Shown here piece after piece: positions 1 to 10,014 of a DNA stretch of 64,000 nucleotides. The position numbers and the translations under genes were made by a program. Source of the DNA: Eleusine coracana subsp. coracana (lineage: Eukaryota; Streptophyta; Magnoliopsida; Poales; Poaceae); NCBI GenBank assembly GCA_032690845.1, contig CM064417.1, forward strand, positions 29,140,536-29,204,535, read 5' to 3'. The first letter of the stretch is position 1, and each line of letters begins with the position of its first letter. The notes under the pieces were generated by a model, which was given only the letters and a program-made list of their open reading frames with translations, was not told the DNA's origin and ran no database searches.

Positions 1-1410
1 CTAGATGTGTATAGGTTGTTTGTGCATTAAGTTTAGGAGTTGAATGAAAACCCACCTGCATTACCTGGATATATCCTATTTTTAATTAGACATGGTATAC
101 AGGTACAGGTAGTTCGATTGAAAAATTGCTCTGCTTAGTTTTAAGACCAATGGTACTTATAGTCTTGGAATAATTAAAAAATGATGATGTTCACATGGTT
201 AAGTAGTTAATTTAATTTGAGACTAGATGGGTCTGTAGGAGAAAGGGCGAAGGCAAGGGACCTGAGAGGTTTTGTCTTGCAAGGTGGCAGCCCGTTTATG
301 TCAGTAATTAAAATTGAGACATGGACATGCCCCTTAGGTGAAAGGGCAAAGATCAAGTGCCTTTAGAGGACTGGTCTTGCAAGGTGTAGCCCCGTCTGTG
401 TTGACCTAGGACCGGTCCGTTGTCGGCCCCTTTGAGCAAGTATCGAATAGTACTAAATACATGCTAGTATATGGGAACTAGTAAACTGATGTAGCATTGT
501 CAGGTGCATGTTAGATGCTACCCAAACTCTTGGTCGTGTGATCCAATAGGAGTGGACAGGTTCCTGATGTTACTGTGGAACGGCTGCCCACTTGGGACTT
601 TGGACCCAGACCGGCTTGTATTATGCCTTTGTGAAAAGTTGTCATATGTGTTCTTAAATGATGCGTATGTCATGTACTTTGGGTTTTCCCAGCTGGTGTA
701 AATCGATTGCAATCATTGTCCCTCGCAGTAATGAGTACCGCTTGTTCACTGAGTCACAACATAGTTTAACAAACTCACCAATAATAAGTAACATGATGTT
801 TGTATGAAGGTTGTTGCTGTTTTAGTAAATCTGAATTTATTATCTTTTTGCACTTGCTTAAATTTCAGATTGCTTGTTACATCTTTCTAGTTCACTAACT
901 AGTTTAAATTGATAGATCTTAAGATAATAATTCACTGCTTAACTGCTCCTTAATGTCACTAAATTTATTTTTACACATTTCTGAGCCTATGCATGTCTAG
1001 AGTTTATATTTGTCGGGTAAGACTTGTTGAGCTTAGTGGCTCAGACTATGCCATGTGGTTGTTTTTATTTATTTCAAGTAATAATGTTGATTCATATGAG
1101 TTACCGGTGGGTGTCCTTCCCTGTGATATGTCTATCCCAGAGGGTTGGTCTACTCACTGGGAGACCGACTAGCCGCTGCTTGTGTGTTTGGCTAGGTGAT
1201 GATCTGTATGGGCTCGGATTCATCACTATCGCTTGTATCATCGAGCTACATATTTTAGATGCTTAATCACGTTATCTTCCACGTATTTTAAAACTTATGT
1301 CTGTAATATTTCCGCTGCACTTAAACTTTGATATAAAATAAATAATACTCTTTTCTGTGTAAATTATACTCTTGGTTTACTGTTGTATTATCTTGTGTCT
1401 GCTTAATCAG
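1..1410. other. Non-coding stretch left of the transposase exons, possibly LTR-derived
   Basis: I see no convincing gene here. The short open frames have no recognisable domain. Positions about 231-300 and 325-395 are an imperfect direct repeat sharing the phrases GAAAGGGC and TCTTGCAAGGTG. The block at about 980-1330 reads like the downstream half of a long grass gypsy LTR, with a T-rich stretch, TTTCCGCTGCAC, then AT-rich sequence, but I found no paired terminus or target duplication. It lies inside, or left of, the intron before the exon at 1411, so it may be an old insertion in the CACTA element's gene. The LTR reading is inference. Confidence 0.35.
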
Positions 1411-2157
1411 CACCTCGGAAACTTCGGTCCAAGAGGGTTATGACGGAAAAGAAAATTCTGTACATTGCTAATGAGCGGTACAGGGGATGGCGCTCATCAT
1501 TGCACGCTACCTATAAGTATTATAGGGCAGATGCCGAACATAGACAGAATAAGCCTAAAGATGTGGGGGTGGAAGAATGGGATCATCTCATAGACTATCT
1601 TGGGAATGATGAAAAATTTCAGGTCAACTAACTTGCTAATAACTTCACATGATATGGTAATGTTTTAATTTACATAGATCTGATTAATTATTCTTGCAGA
1701 AACTAAGCAATATCAACTCTGAAAATTGCAAAAAGCAAAAGACAAAGCACTTGATGGGTTCTAAGTCATACTCACAGCTGAGCTATGAAAAGGTATGGTG
1801 AAGAATGCATGCTTTCCTACTACTGCAATGTATATATACCTACTGACCTTTTTTGTAACGTCTACTTGAATTTTGCGCAGCATGACAGAGAGACTGGAGA
1901 AGAGCCTGATGACATTGAACTTTGGGAGACAAGTCATCTTAAGAATGGTGAATGATCAAACGAGCAGTCATAAGCTGTACATGTGGGTAACACTTCAAAA
2001 CTAGATTCAATTAGCAGTTGCAATGATATTACTATATGTTATTATTTTTGCTGCCTAGAACAATGCCTGTGCTCAAGTTACTGAGAACGAAACTGAACAA
2101 GGAGGTCCAATTTCAAATGAGCTAAGAAACTATATTCTAGAATAGTTCTAGAGCCTC
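1411..2157 (+). pseudogene. Transposase_24 (Ptta/En/Spm) gene relic, 5' exons
   Basis: This looks like the accessory transposase of a CACTA element. Visible exons are 1411-1622 (after ..AATCAG, ending TTTCAG before GTCAAC), 1700-1792 (after TTCTTGCAG, ending AAAAG before GTATGG), 1881 to about 1980 (after TTTTGCGCAG), and one starting near 2059. The peptide contains SSLHATYKYYRADAE, VGVEEWDHLIDYL, MGSKSYSQL and DIELWETSHLKNGE. That order (WxxLxxY, then GSKSY, then a short ExW-type segment) is what I know of the Transposase_24 family in plants. After GE the expected Trp codon is TGA, so the frame is dead, and more stops follow. The last exon is cut at 2157 by an LTR element and resumes at 5009. 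Confidence 0.65.
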
Positions 2158-2541
2158 CGTTATGGGCCAAAGGGCCCAGACCAGCAAGCTGCCAAATGGG
2201 CCGGCTAGAGAGCACAAAGGGGGGCCAGGGGGCAGTTACTGTAGCACCCGCTCCTGCCTAGTTCCTTTGCCATTAAGTAATTTAGATAATTTCCATAAAT
2301 TGTAATAGGTTACTTAATAGCCAAGTTAGCCCCCTCTATATAATGAGGGGATTGTAATCAGATGAAGGCAAAAAAGGAATTAGGGTTTAATCCCTTTTAT
2401 CTCTCAGCTCTCTTTCTCTCTAGTGCTGCTGCCTCTCTCCCTGCGCCGCCTCTCCCTGCGCCACCACCGCACGCCGCCGCCGTCGACCAGCCGGGTTGCC
2501 GGACTCCCCCTTCCCTCTCTCCCCTAAGTTTGCACATAACA
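2158..2541 (+). repeat. Left LTR of element I
   Basis: This 384-bp LTR matches 4611-5008 over almost its whole length. It begins CGTTATGG, where the right copy has TGTTATGG, so the terminal TG has decayed. It contains a TATA-like CTCTATATAATGAGG near 2336. It lacks the palindromic block present in the right LTR and has CAGTTACTGTAGCAC there instead. Confidence 0.9.
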
Positions 2542-4610
2542 CTTGGTACCAAAGACGTTGTTCGATCCTTCCACCACCGCTTCCATGGCTTTCCCCGACG
2601 AGTACCGCAACGAGTTGCGAGACTATTTCCTCCAACTAGAATGGACCTTCTTTAATGTCCAGCATATTAGCAGCACCAAGGAGGAGACAACCATCACTGA
2701 CATCAGCCCCAACCATGTTGTTGTAAATAGTACCCCCGTTACTATTCACACACGGTTCATGCGCTGTCAACCTCTCCGGTCATCAACCTCGACGATTGCG
2801 AGGGAGCTACTGTTCAGGCAGCAGATCTGGTCACCAAGGCTGATCCAACCACAACGGAAGAGGCCCCTATCACTCTGGAGATCATCCATGCCCCCGCAAC
2901 CTTAGTAGCTTCCGCTCCATCAGCCGCACAGGTCATCAACTCCGACAACCGTGATGGTGCCATCTCTACTGTGGAGAATGTCATCCCGGCTCTGTCGACC
3001 GAGGTCTTCATATCAGAAGTTCTGGAAGCCTTGGAGGAGACCGCTATGATCATCTTCCCCATGGTGGATGCCCCGATCATCGTGGAGATCATCCCCGTCT
3101 TTGTCGACAATAACTTTAACATGGAGGCAGTAGCTACCACGGCAACTCTTGTTGCTATGGAGGAGGTAGCTTGGGCCAATGACATCAACAAGGGCGCCAT
3201 TGTGTCCTTGGACACCACCTCCAACAACATTAGCCACCCCTTGATAGACGTCATCCTTGGTGCTTTGGTCATGCCTCTGCCGTTAGGGAATTTTGAGTCG
3301 GACAGGCACATACGGTCGAACTTCGTCGACAACATGAAGTCGCCTACAGCTTCGAAGGAACGTTTTCGCCCTCCTTTGCACGACTTCATTGCCACTAGCT
3401 TCATGGGGATCCTCGCCTTCACCTACCTACTGCACGTCACCGACCATCTACACCGCTTCATCACCTATATCTTCGGCCTCATCTTCATCGGCTATCTGCA
3501 AGGGCAGCAGCAAGTCAACCTCTACACAGATGGCCTTTGGGAGCCCGTCAAAACTGAAGTGGAGCTTGCAAAACCAGCGGACATGGAAAAAGCGATGAGT
3601 CGGACTCGAGCTTATGGGCATCGTGCCATTGTAGTGGCTGGATAGGCCAAATCTGTTGCCCCTGGGACGTCGGTTCCGCTGCCACTAATCAGCACCGACA
3701 CTCTAAAGGAACGGACAATAGGAACAACCAACAGCAAGCATTTCACATTTATTAGTTGGATGTTTGTTGCTTACTATCTAGTGTTCCTGCTTCTACCCAA
3801 GTCCTCCTCCACCCATGATGGCCACCTGGTGCTCCACAACATGGACGAAATTCTCGTCACAGAGGGCGCAGTAGTCACATCCTATGTGCCTTGGGTGGAC
3901 ACACCATGGCAAGCCCCACATGATGAGCATGACTTCGTGGCTGTCATGGACAACGCCCTCCACATCGATGATGTCCTCAACTTGGCGTCACGCATGGCTT
4001 CATCGATGTCACTGTCACCAACGACATGCAGCTTCCACTTCGTCGTGCTCTACTAGCCCTAACCCTTGCATCCAGGGACCAGGTCATGAGTAGGATCATC
4101 TACCCCAAGCTGCCAATCATCATCAACCGCGACACCTTCCTCGGCACTCCATGGCTGGCATCTCTAGGGCCTGTCATGATGGATTTCACAGCTTTGTGCA
4201 AGTCCTTCTTCATCGACGGGTGGCACATACTCCTCGTCAGTAAGGGCTCGGTCCTCCATCGCCAGCCGACACCTCAGCTTACGCCACTTCGGGCAAGGAC
4301 CGCACTTGTTGAGGCAGTGATCCCTGTTATGAGTTGCCCTCGCCGCGTCATGGACATCTCACAATCCTCCAGAGGATTCTGGCCTCTATGACATGCTTCA
4401 CGATGATGTCTCCACTGACCTCGAGCTGCAGGACGGGCTCATCTCCTTCGATGTCAACGACACCTACCAGAAATTCATCGTCATCTTACTCTTTGACTGG
4501 AGCGTCACCGTCAAGCTGCATCAACCACCCTCAGTTTCCCTTCCCATCTCCGACCACGGACGGGAGATTCCCCAGCATGAGGACATGCTAGTTCTCAACG
4601 GGGGTGGAGG
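2542..4610 (+). pseudogene. Element I interior: gag-like ORF relic plus retropepsin-like tail
   Basis: Coding begins near the ATG at 2585, with peptide MAFPDEYRNELRDYFLQLEW, and is frame-shifted several times. The frame covering 2971-3645 is the longest open piece and matches the relic at 39745-40439 residue for residue in stretches such as PPLHDFI and IFGLIFI, so that frame was once translated. The frame at 4026-4391 contains LGTPWLASLGPVMMDF, which resembles the C-terminal half of gypsy aspartic proteases (LGxxWLxxLGPxxxDF). Upstream, FVAVMDNALH at 3937-3966 may be what is left of the D-S/T-G active site, but the catalytic triad is not intact. The function of the N-terminal part is unknown; gag-like is inferred from position only. 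Confidence 0.6.
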
Positions 4611-5008
4611 TGTTATGGGCCAAATGGCCCAGACCGGCAAGCTGCCTAATGGGCCGGCTAGAGAGCACAAAGGGGGGGGGGGAGGCACTGTTCACGTGCG
4701 TGAACAGTGCCACGTGGTTACTGTACCACCCGCCCTGCCTAGGTTCCTTTGCCATTAAGTAATTTAGATATTTTTTATAAATTGCAATAGATTCCTTAGC
4801 AACCAAATTAGCCCCCTCTGTATAATGAGGAGATTGTAATCAGATGAAGGCAAGAAAGGAATTAGGGTTTAATCCCTTTTATCTCTCAGCTCTCTTTCTC
4901 TCTAGCGCTGCAGCCTCTCTCCCTGCGCCACCACCGCACGCCGCCGCCGTCGACCAGCCGGGTCAGCGGCCTCCCCCTTCCCTCTCTCCCCCAAGTTTGC
5001 ACATAACA
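4611..5008 (+). repeat. Right LTR of element I
   Basis: This 398-bp LTR begins TGTTATGGGC directly after the purine tract and ends ACATAACA, followed by the GCCTC duplication. It differs from the left LTR by scattered substitutions, a G run at 4672-4682 and a palindromic block at 4684-4711. Confidence 0.9.
4684..4711. promoter_or_regulatory. Perfect 13-bp inverted repeat with G-box core in the right LTR
   Basis: The arms GGCACTGTTCACG (4684-4696) and CGTGAACAGTGCC (4699-4711) are exact reverse complements around a TG centre. The centre creates CACGTG (4693-4698), and a second CACGTG follows at 4711-4716. CACGTG is the plant G-box, bound by bHLH and bZIP factors. The left LTR has no counterpart. 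A regulatory role is inference. Confidence 0.6.
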
Positions 5009-5357
5009 GCCTCACTGGGTTGTGGTAGCATCGCAAGCTCATGTCCGTGGTTATATGGCTAAACCTCATAGTGTTTCTGAAGGACTGCATACCCAGATGG
5101 ATGAACATGCTCGTGCAACAACAGAAACACAAAGGCAGAATGAAGAGCTCAACTACCATGTCCGGAACATGGAAGATAAAAATGAAGAGCTGAACCTGCA
5201 TGTCCAGGATCTAGAACAAAAAAATAATGATTTGAACATCCAAGTGCAGTCCTTAGGAAACAATAATGATGAGCTGAACCTCCAGGTCCAGAACTTAGAA
5301 CGTCCAGAATCTTGTAGAACACTTTATTATTTCTGGATATTTGCTTCAATTTATTAA
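5009..5357 (+). pseudogene. Transposase_24 gene relic, downstream coiled-coil exon
   Basis: This is the continuation of the CACTA gene interrupted by element I. The open frame from 5022 encodes VASQAHVRGYMAKPHSVSEG, then a strongly heptad-like stretch (residues about 35-85) built from repeated NEELN and NLE units, predicted to form a coiled coil. Four imperfect copies of a 14-15-residue unit (E/D-LN-x-(H/Q)VQ-x-LE-x-x-N-x) can be counted between 5130 and 5305. Coiled-coil tails are common in plant transposase accessory proteins. The frame runs to a stop at 5355-5357, apparently reading into an intron or the 3' region after QVQNLE. Confidence 0.55.
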
Positions 5358-5755
5358 ATAAACATGCTTCTTGTCTCATTATATCATTTAAACATAACAC
5401 CTTAATACAATTTTCTTTTGTGGCAATAGGATATTGCCACTACAATCTATTTGTTGTGATTGTTAAATTTTCTCCACGCACAAAAAACTGTTGCATTAGC
5501 ATGCTTTTGCCACATATGGAAAACTGTTGCGTTAGATATCGTCGCCATGAATCATGAAATGGTACATTAGCATTCTATTGCCACAAATATTGAATTGTTG
5601 CGCTAGCATTCTATCGTGACATGTCATCAAATGTTACAATGACATCCAATTGCCACGTATCCTCAACTGTGGCAATAAGACCTTATCCTCACAAATTCCA
5701 GCTGTGGTAAAAAAAACCCATAATGCAACAAATAAAAATTGAGGCAGTAGATATT
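5358..5755. repeat. CACTA subterminal repeat region, left of the gypsy insertion
   Basis: There is no gene. The sequence repeats variants of ATTGCCAC and TGTTGCGTTAGCATTCTA about every 50-60 bp (for example near 5436, 5490, 5520, 5575, 5595 and 5655). Such clustered short motifs near element ends are typical of CACTA subterminal regions. The region continues at 9797 beyond the nested gypsy element. Confidence 0.5.
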
Positions 5756-5760
5756 TATTC

Positions 5761-6400
5761 TGATGAGGACATCAACGACATACGAATAATGACAACGGAA
5801 GATGGCGCGTCAAACCAAGTTGTCACGTCTCCACCTCTCGTCGCCGCGCCCCCTCGAGTTACGGAACCATCTTCTAACGAGACGACGACGTACAAGGGCC
5901 TAATCACTAGAGCTCGAGCCCAGGAATTAAAGACGGTTTTGATGCTAACGAACGACGGCCCAGGATGATGCCACCCAAAGGCCCACGTGGCCCAAGTCGC
6001 GTGACTCCCTCTCCACCGCGCGCCTCTCCACTTCAGCCGGCCCTAGATGCCTCGTCGTCCCCCTATTTAGTCAAGGGCTGCGCCCCTTGCAATCTTTGAG
6101 TTTTGTTTTAAGTTTAGCTTACCTATACATCCGTCTCTCGACGTGAATTCAGAACTCCACCTTCGTGCAATACATCAGATTGCTCATCTCTAATTCTTGC
6201 TCGTTCTTCGATAGCGCATAAGAATTGATCCTCATGATCAGGTTCATCTTGTTTACCGCAAGGTTAATATCCTCCGGAAGTTGGTTCAGCGATTGCATTG
6301 GCGCTTTGGCTTGCTCGTCGTAGTCAGATTGTGAGGGTCGACATCCACCAAATCAAAGTTATCTCTACTCGTCGAAAGATCGGGCACTCTACACCTATTA
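5761..6400 (+). repeat. Left LTR of gypsy B
   Basis: This 640-bp LTR starts TGATGAGG and ends CCTATTA (CCTATCA in the partner). Its first 200 bp also read as the orphan C-terminal tail of pol, ending TRARAQELKTVLM, because in this family the pol frame runs into the LTR. A TATA-like CCCTATTTAGTC sits at about 6060. Confidence 0.92.
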
Positions 6401-7097
6401 AGTGTTATCAGATTCCAGTGTTTCTCAGTGAGTTTATCCAAGTCCACATAAACCGAAAACTATATTCTAGTGTTTCGTTCAATAATTTACGTTGTTGAGT
6501 TTTTGTGCTTTTGCTTTTGATCGTTGCTGGTACACTGTGTTTTATCATTTTCTCCCCATCATCATCATATCCTTCCGCCGCGCCGCGTGTTTTCACCACC
6601 ATAGTTTGGTTTCCACCGCATCTATTTACCCCGTCTCGCTTGCCAAGTTGTGATCAGTCGATCGTTTGCCAAGTTTTTCCGCTGCACCGTGAGTTCGGGT
6701 CAATCACTGCCTCGTCGATCGTCGATCAAGTCCTACTCGGTCACGTCGTAACCCGCTCGCCTCGCCCTGTGTTTATTTCTGCTCGGTTCCGTGTGTCCCT
6801 CCTCTAGAGAAAGAGAGAGATCGCCAATCTTCTAATTACCGTTCTACCCCTGCCTCAAAAAAAAAGCGCTTGTGCTTAATTGCTCATTTGAGGTCTCATT
6901 GTTTATATTTTCAGAAAAAGGTATAAAAAAAGAAAAAAAGAGGAAAAAAAGAGAAAAAAAAGAGCGGCCGAGCAACACAGGCGACGCATTCTTGCCGCAC
7001 TTTGTTTTAATCCTTCTTCCTTCCTCTTGCACTTGTGTCGGCAGCAATCTTTTCGCGTTTAGCACCATTATTCAGCTTTGCAGTTAGTGTTTGAATT
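6401..7097 (+). other. Primer-binding site and untranslated leader of gypsy B
   Basis: The stretch begins with a degenerate tRNA-iMet primer-binding site at 6402-6415. The rest is a T/C-rich leader, then an A-rich purine segment at 6915-6965. No coding frame is credible. The leader joins directly to the end of gag/protease, so most of gag has been lost. Confidence 0.6.
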
Positions 7098-7239
7098 GTG
7101 CTAACCCTTGGATTGAGTGCAGCCTCCCAGCCCCACAAATTTTCTACTACGAGCAGGTTTTTGTTTCACCACGCAATTGCTCCTCCAATCTTCCACCGGT
7201 TTTACCTGTGGTTGCAGTTCACGCTTGCGTGCTTGGTAA

Positions 7240-7735
7240 GGACGGGTAGTGATTCTGAGGATATTCAGCAGACTATGCTTGCCACTAATTATGCAGATAA
7301 TACAGAGCTTCATGTCGACTCTAGTGCCGCCGACAGGTATGCAACTCTTGTTGTGTAGCGTGTTCTTAGTACACAGGTTGTTTAGGATGAAAAGCATCAG
7401 CACCATAACATTTTTCATATCAAAGGCGTTGTGCAAGAATGAGCGGTCCGTATAATCATTGATGGTGGCAGTTGCAACAATTTGGCTAGTACGACCTTGG
7501 TGGAACAGTTGTCATTGCCAACAAGGAAGCACCCACATCCTTATCACGTTCAATGGCTTAATGATGACGGCAAAATAAAGGTAAAGCGCTCGGTACGTGT
7601 TCCTTTCTCTCTTGGCGCCTATTCTGATTTTATAGATTATGATGTTGTTCCAATGGAAGCATGCTCTTTGTTGCTTGGCCGTCCTTGGTAATATGACGTT
7701 GATAGTGTTCATCATGGTCACTCCAATTATTATTC
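7240..7735 (+). pseudogene. Gypsy B gag end and retropepsin relic
   Basis: The frame carries DNTELHVDSSAADRYATLVV, a linker, then VRIIIDGGSCNNLAS (about 7447-7491) and MEACSLLLGRPW at its end. IIDGGSCNN is the altered D-[ST]-G active-site region of this gypsy lineage, and LLLGRPW is the C-terminal hydrophobic motif of the same protease. The frame is interrupted at 7356 (TAG), 7383 (TAG), 7440 (TGA) and 7689 (TAA). Each stop is one C-to-T change away from Gln or Arg codons (CAG, CAG, CGA, CAA), which fits decay of methylated cytosines. The protein cannot be made as it stands. Confidence 0.75.
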
Positions 7736-7739
7736 CTTC

Positions 7740-9314
7740 TTGTTTAAGGGTCAGAAAATTGTTATTCATCCTATGACACCTGAACAAGTTCTTAAAGATG
7801 ATATTGCTCGAGCGACAAAAGCTGCAAAATTGGTTACATCGCCTCCTGTTGCACCTGTTCAACATGAGATCAAATTGAATAACCCTATCTTGCTTGCTAC
7901 ACGTGCTGATTTTAATGAATTACATGATGCTAATCTGCTTTGCTATGCGCTAGTTTGCTCTCGTATGCTTGTTTCACTAGATGAGGCGCCTATGTTGCAT
8001 ATTCCTCCTGCTGTTGCCAACCTTTTGCAGTACTATAAAGATGTTTTTCCCGCTGAATTGCCACCGGATCTTCCTCCTATTTGTGGCATAGAACATCAGG
8101 TTGATTTAATTCTACGTGCACAGCTTCCTAATCACGCCCCGTACCACACAAATCTTGAGGAGATGAAAGAAATTCAGCGTCAAGTGCAGGCATTGCTTCA
8201 TAAAGGTTACATTCGTGAGTCTCTCAGCCCTTGTTCGGTTCCTGTTTTGCATGTTCATAAGAAAAATGGTTCTTGGCGTATGTGTGTAGATTGTCGTGCA
8301 ATTAACAATATTACAATTCGTTATCGATATCCTATACCACGCCTTGATGATATGCTTGATGAACTTAGTGGTGCTACAATTTTCTCTAAGGTTGATTTGC
8401 GTAGTGGTTACCATCAGATAAGAATGAAATTAGGAGATGAATGGAAAATGGCTTTTAAAACTAAATTTGGCTTGTATGAATGGTTGGTTATGCCGTTTGG
8501 ATTGTCTAATGCTCCTAGCACTTTTATGCGCTTAATGAATGAAGTTCTTCAGCCTTTCATTGGAATATTTATTGTTATAAATAGAACTTTGTCTGCTATG
8601 CTTAGAGCTATTCTAGATAAAAACTTGAGACGTTGGGAAGATTGTTTACCTCATGTTGAATTTGCTTATAATCGTGCTACACATTCTACCACTAAGATGT
8701 GTCCTTTTGAGGTTGTTTATGGCTATGTTCCTAGGGTGCCTATTGATTTGTTTGCTATTGATGCTGAAGATGAACCATATCTTGATGCTCTTGCTCATAT
8801 TGATCACATGAAACAATTGTATGAAGAAACACAACATAACATTGTTGTTGCTAATAAAAAGTATCTAGTTGCTGGTAGTAAAGGTAGAAAACATATTTCT
8901 TTTGAACCTGATGATTTGGTTTGGTTGCACTTGCGTAAAGATAGATTTCCTACTTTGTGTCATTCTAAACTGATGCCTCGTGCTGCTGGTTCTTTTAAAG
9001 TGCTAACCAATATTAACGATAATGCTTATGTTCTTGACTTGCCCATGGAGTTTGGTGTTTCCACTAGTTTTAATATTGCAGATTTGAAACCATACTTGGG
9101 TGAGGATGATGAGTTGCCGTCGAGGACGACTTCACTTCAAGAAAGGGAGGATGATGAGGACATCAATGACATACAAATAATGATGACAGAAGATGGCGCG
9201 CCAAACCAAGTTGTCACGCCTCCACCTCTCGTCGTCGCGCCCCCTCGAGTTACGGATCCATCTTCTAACGAGACGACGACGTACAAGGGCCCAATCACTA
9301 GAACTCGAGCCTAG
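7740..9314 (+). pseudogene. Gypsy B reverse transcriptase fused in frame to integrase C-terminus
   Basis: A 524-codon open frame. Residues about 120-275 are the fingers and palm of a gypsy reverse transcriptase, with VDCRAINNITIRYRYPIP, FSKVDLRSGYHQI (first catalytic Asp) and FGLSNAPSTFMRLMNEVL. It then jumps, after FIGIFIV near 8575, to INRTLSAMLRAIL, the late integrase core, and the integrase tail with HVEFAYNRATHS, FEVVYGY and NIADLKPYLGEDDE. The YxDD box, RNase H and the zinc-binding and D-D catalytic parts of integrase are deleted, yet the join keeps the frame. The frame ends at TAG 9312-9314 inside the right LTR, where the left LTR has CAG. It is not functional as polymerase or integrase. 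Confidence 0.9.
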
Positions 9315-9791
9315 GAATCGAAGACGGTTTTGATGCTAAGGAACGACGGCCCAGGATGACGCCGCCCGAAGGCCCACGTGGCCCAAGTCGCGCGACTCCC
9401 TCTCCATCGCGCGCCTCTCCACTTTAGCCGATCCTAGATGCCTCGTCCTCCCCCTATTTAGTCAAGGGCTGCGCCCCTTGCAATCTTTGAGTTTTGTTTT
9501 AAGTTTATCTTAGCTATACATCCGTCTCTCGACGTGAATTCAGAACTCCACCTTTGTGCAATACATCAGATGGCTCGCCTCTAATTCTTGCTTGTTCTTC
9601 GATTGCGCGTAAGAATTGATCCTCTTGATCAGGTTCATCTTGTTTACCGCAAGGTTAATATCCTCCGGAAGTTGGTTCAGCGATTGCATTCGCGCTTCGG
9701 CTTGCTCATCGTAGTCGGATCGTGAGGGTCGACATCCACCAAATCGAAGTTATCTCCACTCGCTGAAAGATCGAGCACTCTACGCCTATCA
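9152..9791 (+). repeat. Right LTR of gypsy B
   Basis: This 640-bp partner of 5761-6400 starts TGATGAGG after the purine tract and ends CCTATCA before the TATTC duplication. The end of the pol frame overlaps its first 160 bp. Confidence 0.92.
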
Positions 9792-9796
9792 TATTC

Positions 9797-10014
9797 CAAC
9801 CATAGCAACGAATGCATAGTGAGATCGTTGCAATATCATACCTTATTACCAAAATTATCATATTGTTGTAATAGTTTATTACCATGCCATTTGTCACAAC
9901 AGTGAGTGCAAGATTTCTCCATGATTTATTTCATTGCAACAGATACATTTTGCAACAATTTTAGGCCTACCGCAACGATTTGGGCTGTTGCAAAAACGAG
10001 GTTCCCTTGTAGTG
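9797..10014. repeat. CACTA right subterminal region and terminal inverted repeat
   Basis: The region has repeated TTGCAAC/GTTGCAA/TGTTGTAA motifs on both strands, then TGGGCTGTTGCAAAAACG and the terminus GTTCCCTTGTAGTG ending at 10014. The outward reading, CACTACAAGGGAAC, is the CACTA hallmark. The three bases after it are GCA, the expected position of a 3-bp target duplication, but the left partner is outside the window. Confidence 0.75.

Larger units (their letters stand above)
2158..5008 (+). mobile_element. Short pol-less LTR retrotransposon (element I)
   Basis: This is a complete LTR element of 2851 bp. The LTRs are 2158-2541 and 4611-5008; they start (T/C)GTTATGGGCC and end TGCACATAACA. 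The flanking 5-bp target duplications are GCCTC (2153-2157 and 5009-5013). Just inside the left LTR, TTGGTACCAAAG resembles a tRNA-iMet primer-binding site. A purine tract, GGGGTGGAGG, immediately precedes the right LTR. The interior has decayed coding sequence ending in a retropepsin-like segment, with no reverse transcriptase, RNase H or integrase. It fits the known class of plant terminal-repeat elements that keep gag-type coding only. A diverged relative lies on the other strand at about 39600-40671. Confidence 0.9.
5761..9791 (+). mobile_element. Internally deleted Ty3/gypsy retrotransposon (gypsy B)
   Basis: The element is 4031 bp with two 640-bp LTRs (5761-6400 and 9152-9791) and the target duplication TATTC (5756-5760 and 9792-9796). 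Both LTRs start TGATGAGGACATCA. A primer-binding site resembling tRNA-iMet (GTTATCAGATTCC) follows the left LTR, and the purine tract AAGAAAGGGAGGA precedes the right one. By hand count the LTRs differ at about 46 of 640 positions (about 7%), mostly transitions, so this is an older insertion than gypsy A. Gag is missing, the protease is broken by stops, and the reverse transcriptase is fused to the integrase tail. Confidence 0.92.
1..10014 (+). mobile_element. CACTA (En/Spm-type) DNA transposon, right-hand part, with nested insertions
   Basis: The right end is clear. The sequence ends ...GTTCCCTTGTAGTG at 10014, which on the other strand starts CACTACAAGGGAAC, the standard CACTA terminus. Subterminal repeats rich in TTGCAACA and TTGCCAC fill 5400-5755 and 9797-10010, as is usual for this superfamily. 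A Transposase_24-like gene relic at 1411-5357 is the expected cargo. Two LTR elements are nested (2158-5008 and 5761-9791), both with perfect 5-bp target duplications that prove they landed in this host sequence. The left terminus is outside the window. Confidence 0.7.

Noticed and set aside
504..701. 65-codon plus-strand ORF near the left edge
   Set aside because: No domain, an overlapping minus frame of equal length, and non-coding surroundings.
2814..3422. 202-codon minus-strand ORF in element I
   Set aside because: The plus-strand frame matches the relic at 39745-40439 at protein level, so the minus frame is the shadow.
5437..5445. CACTACAAT as a possible CACTA left terminus
   Set aside because: The sequence after it does not match the right end (CACTACAAGGGAAC), and it sits within subterminal repeats downstream of the transposase exons.
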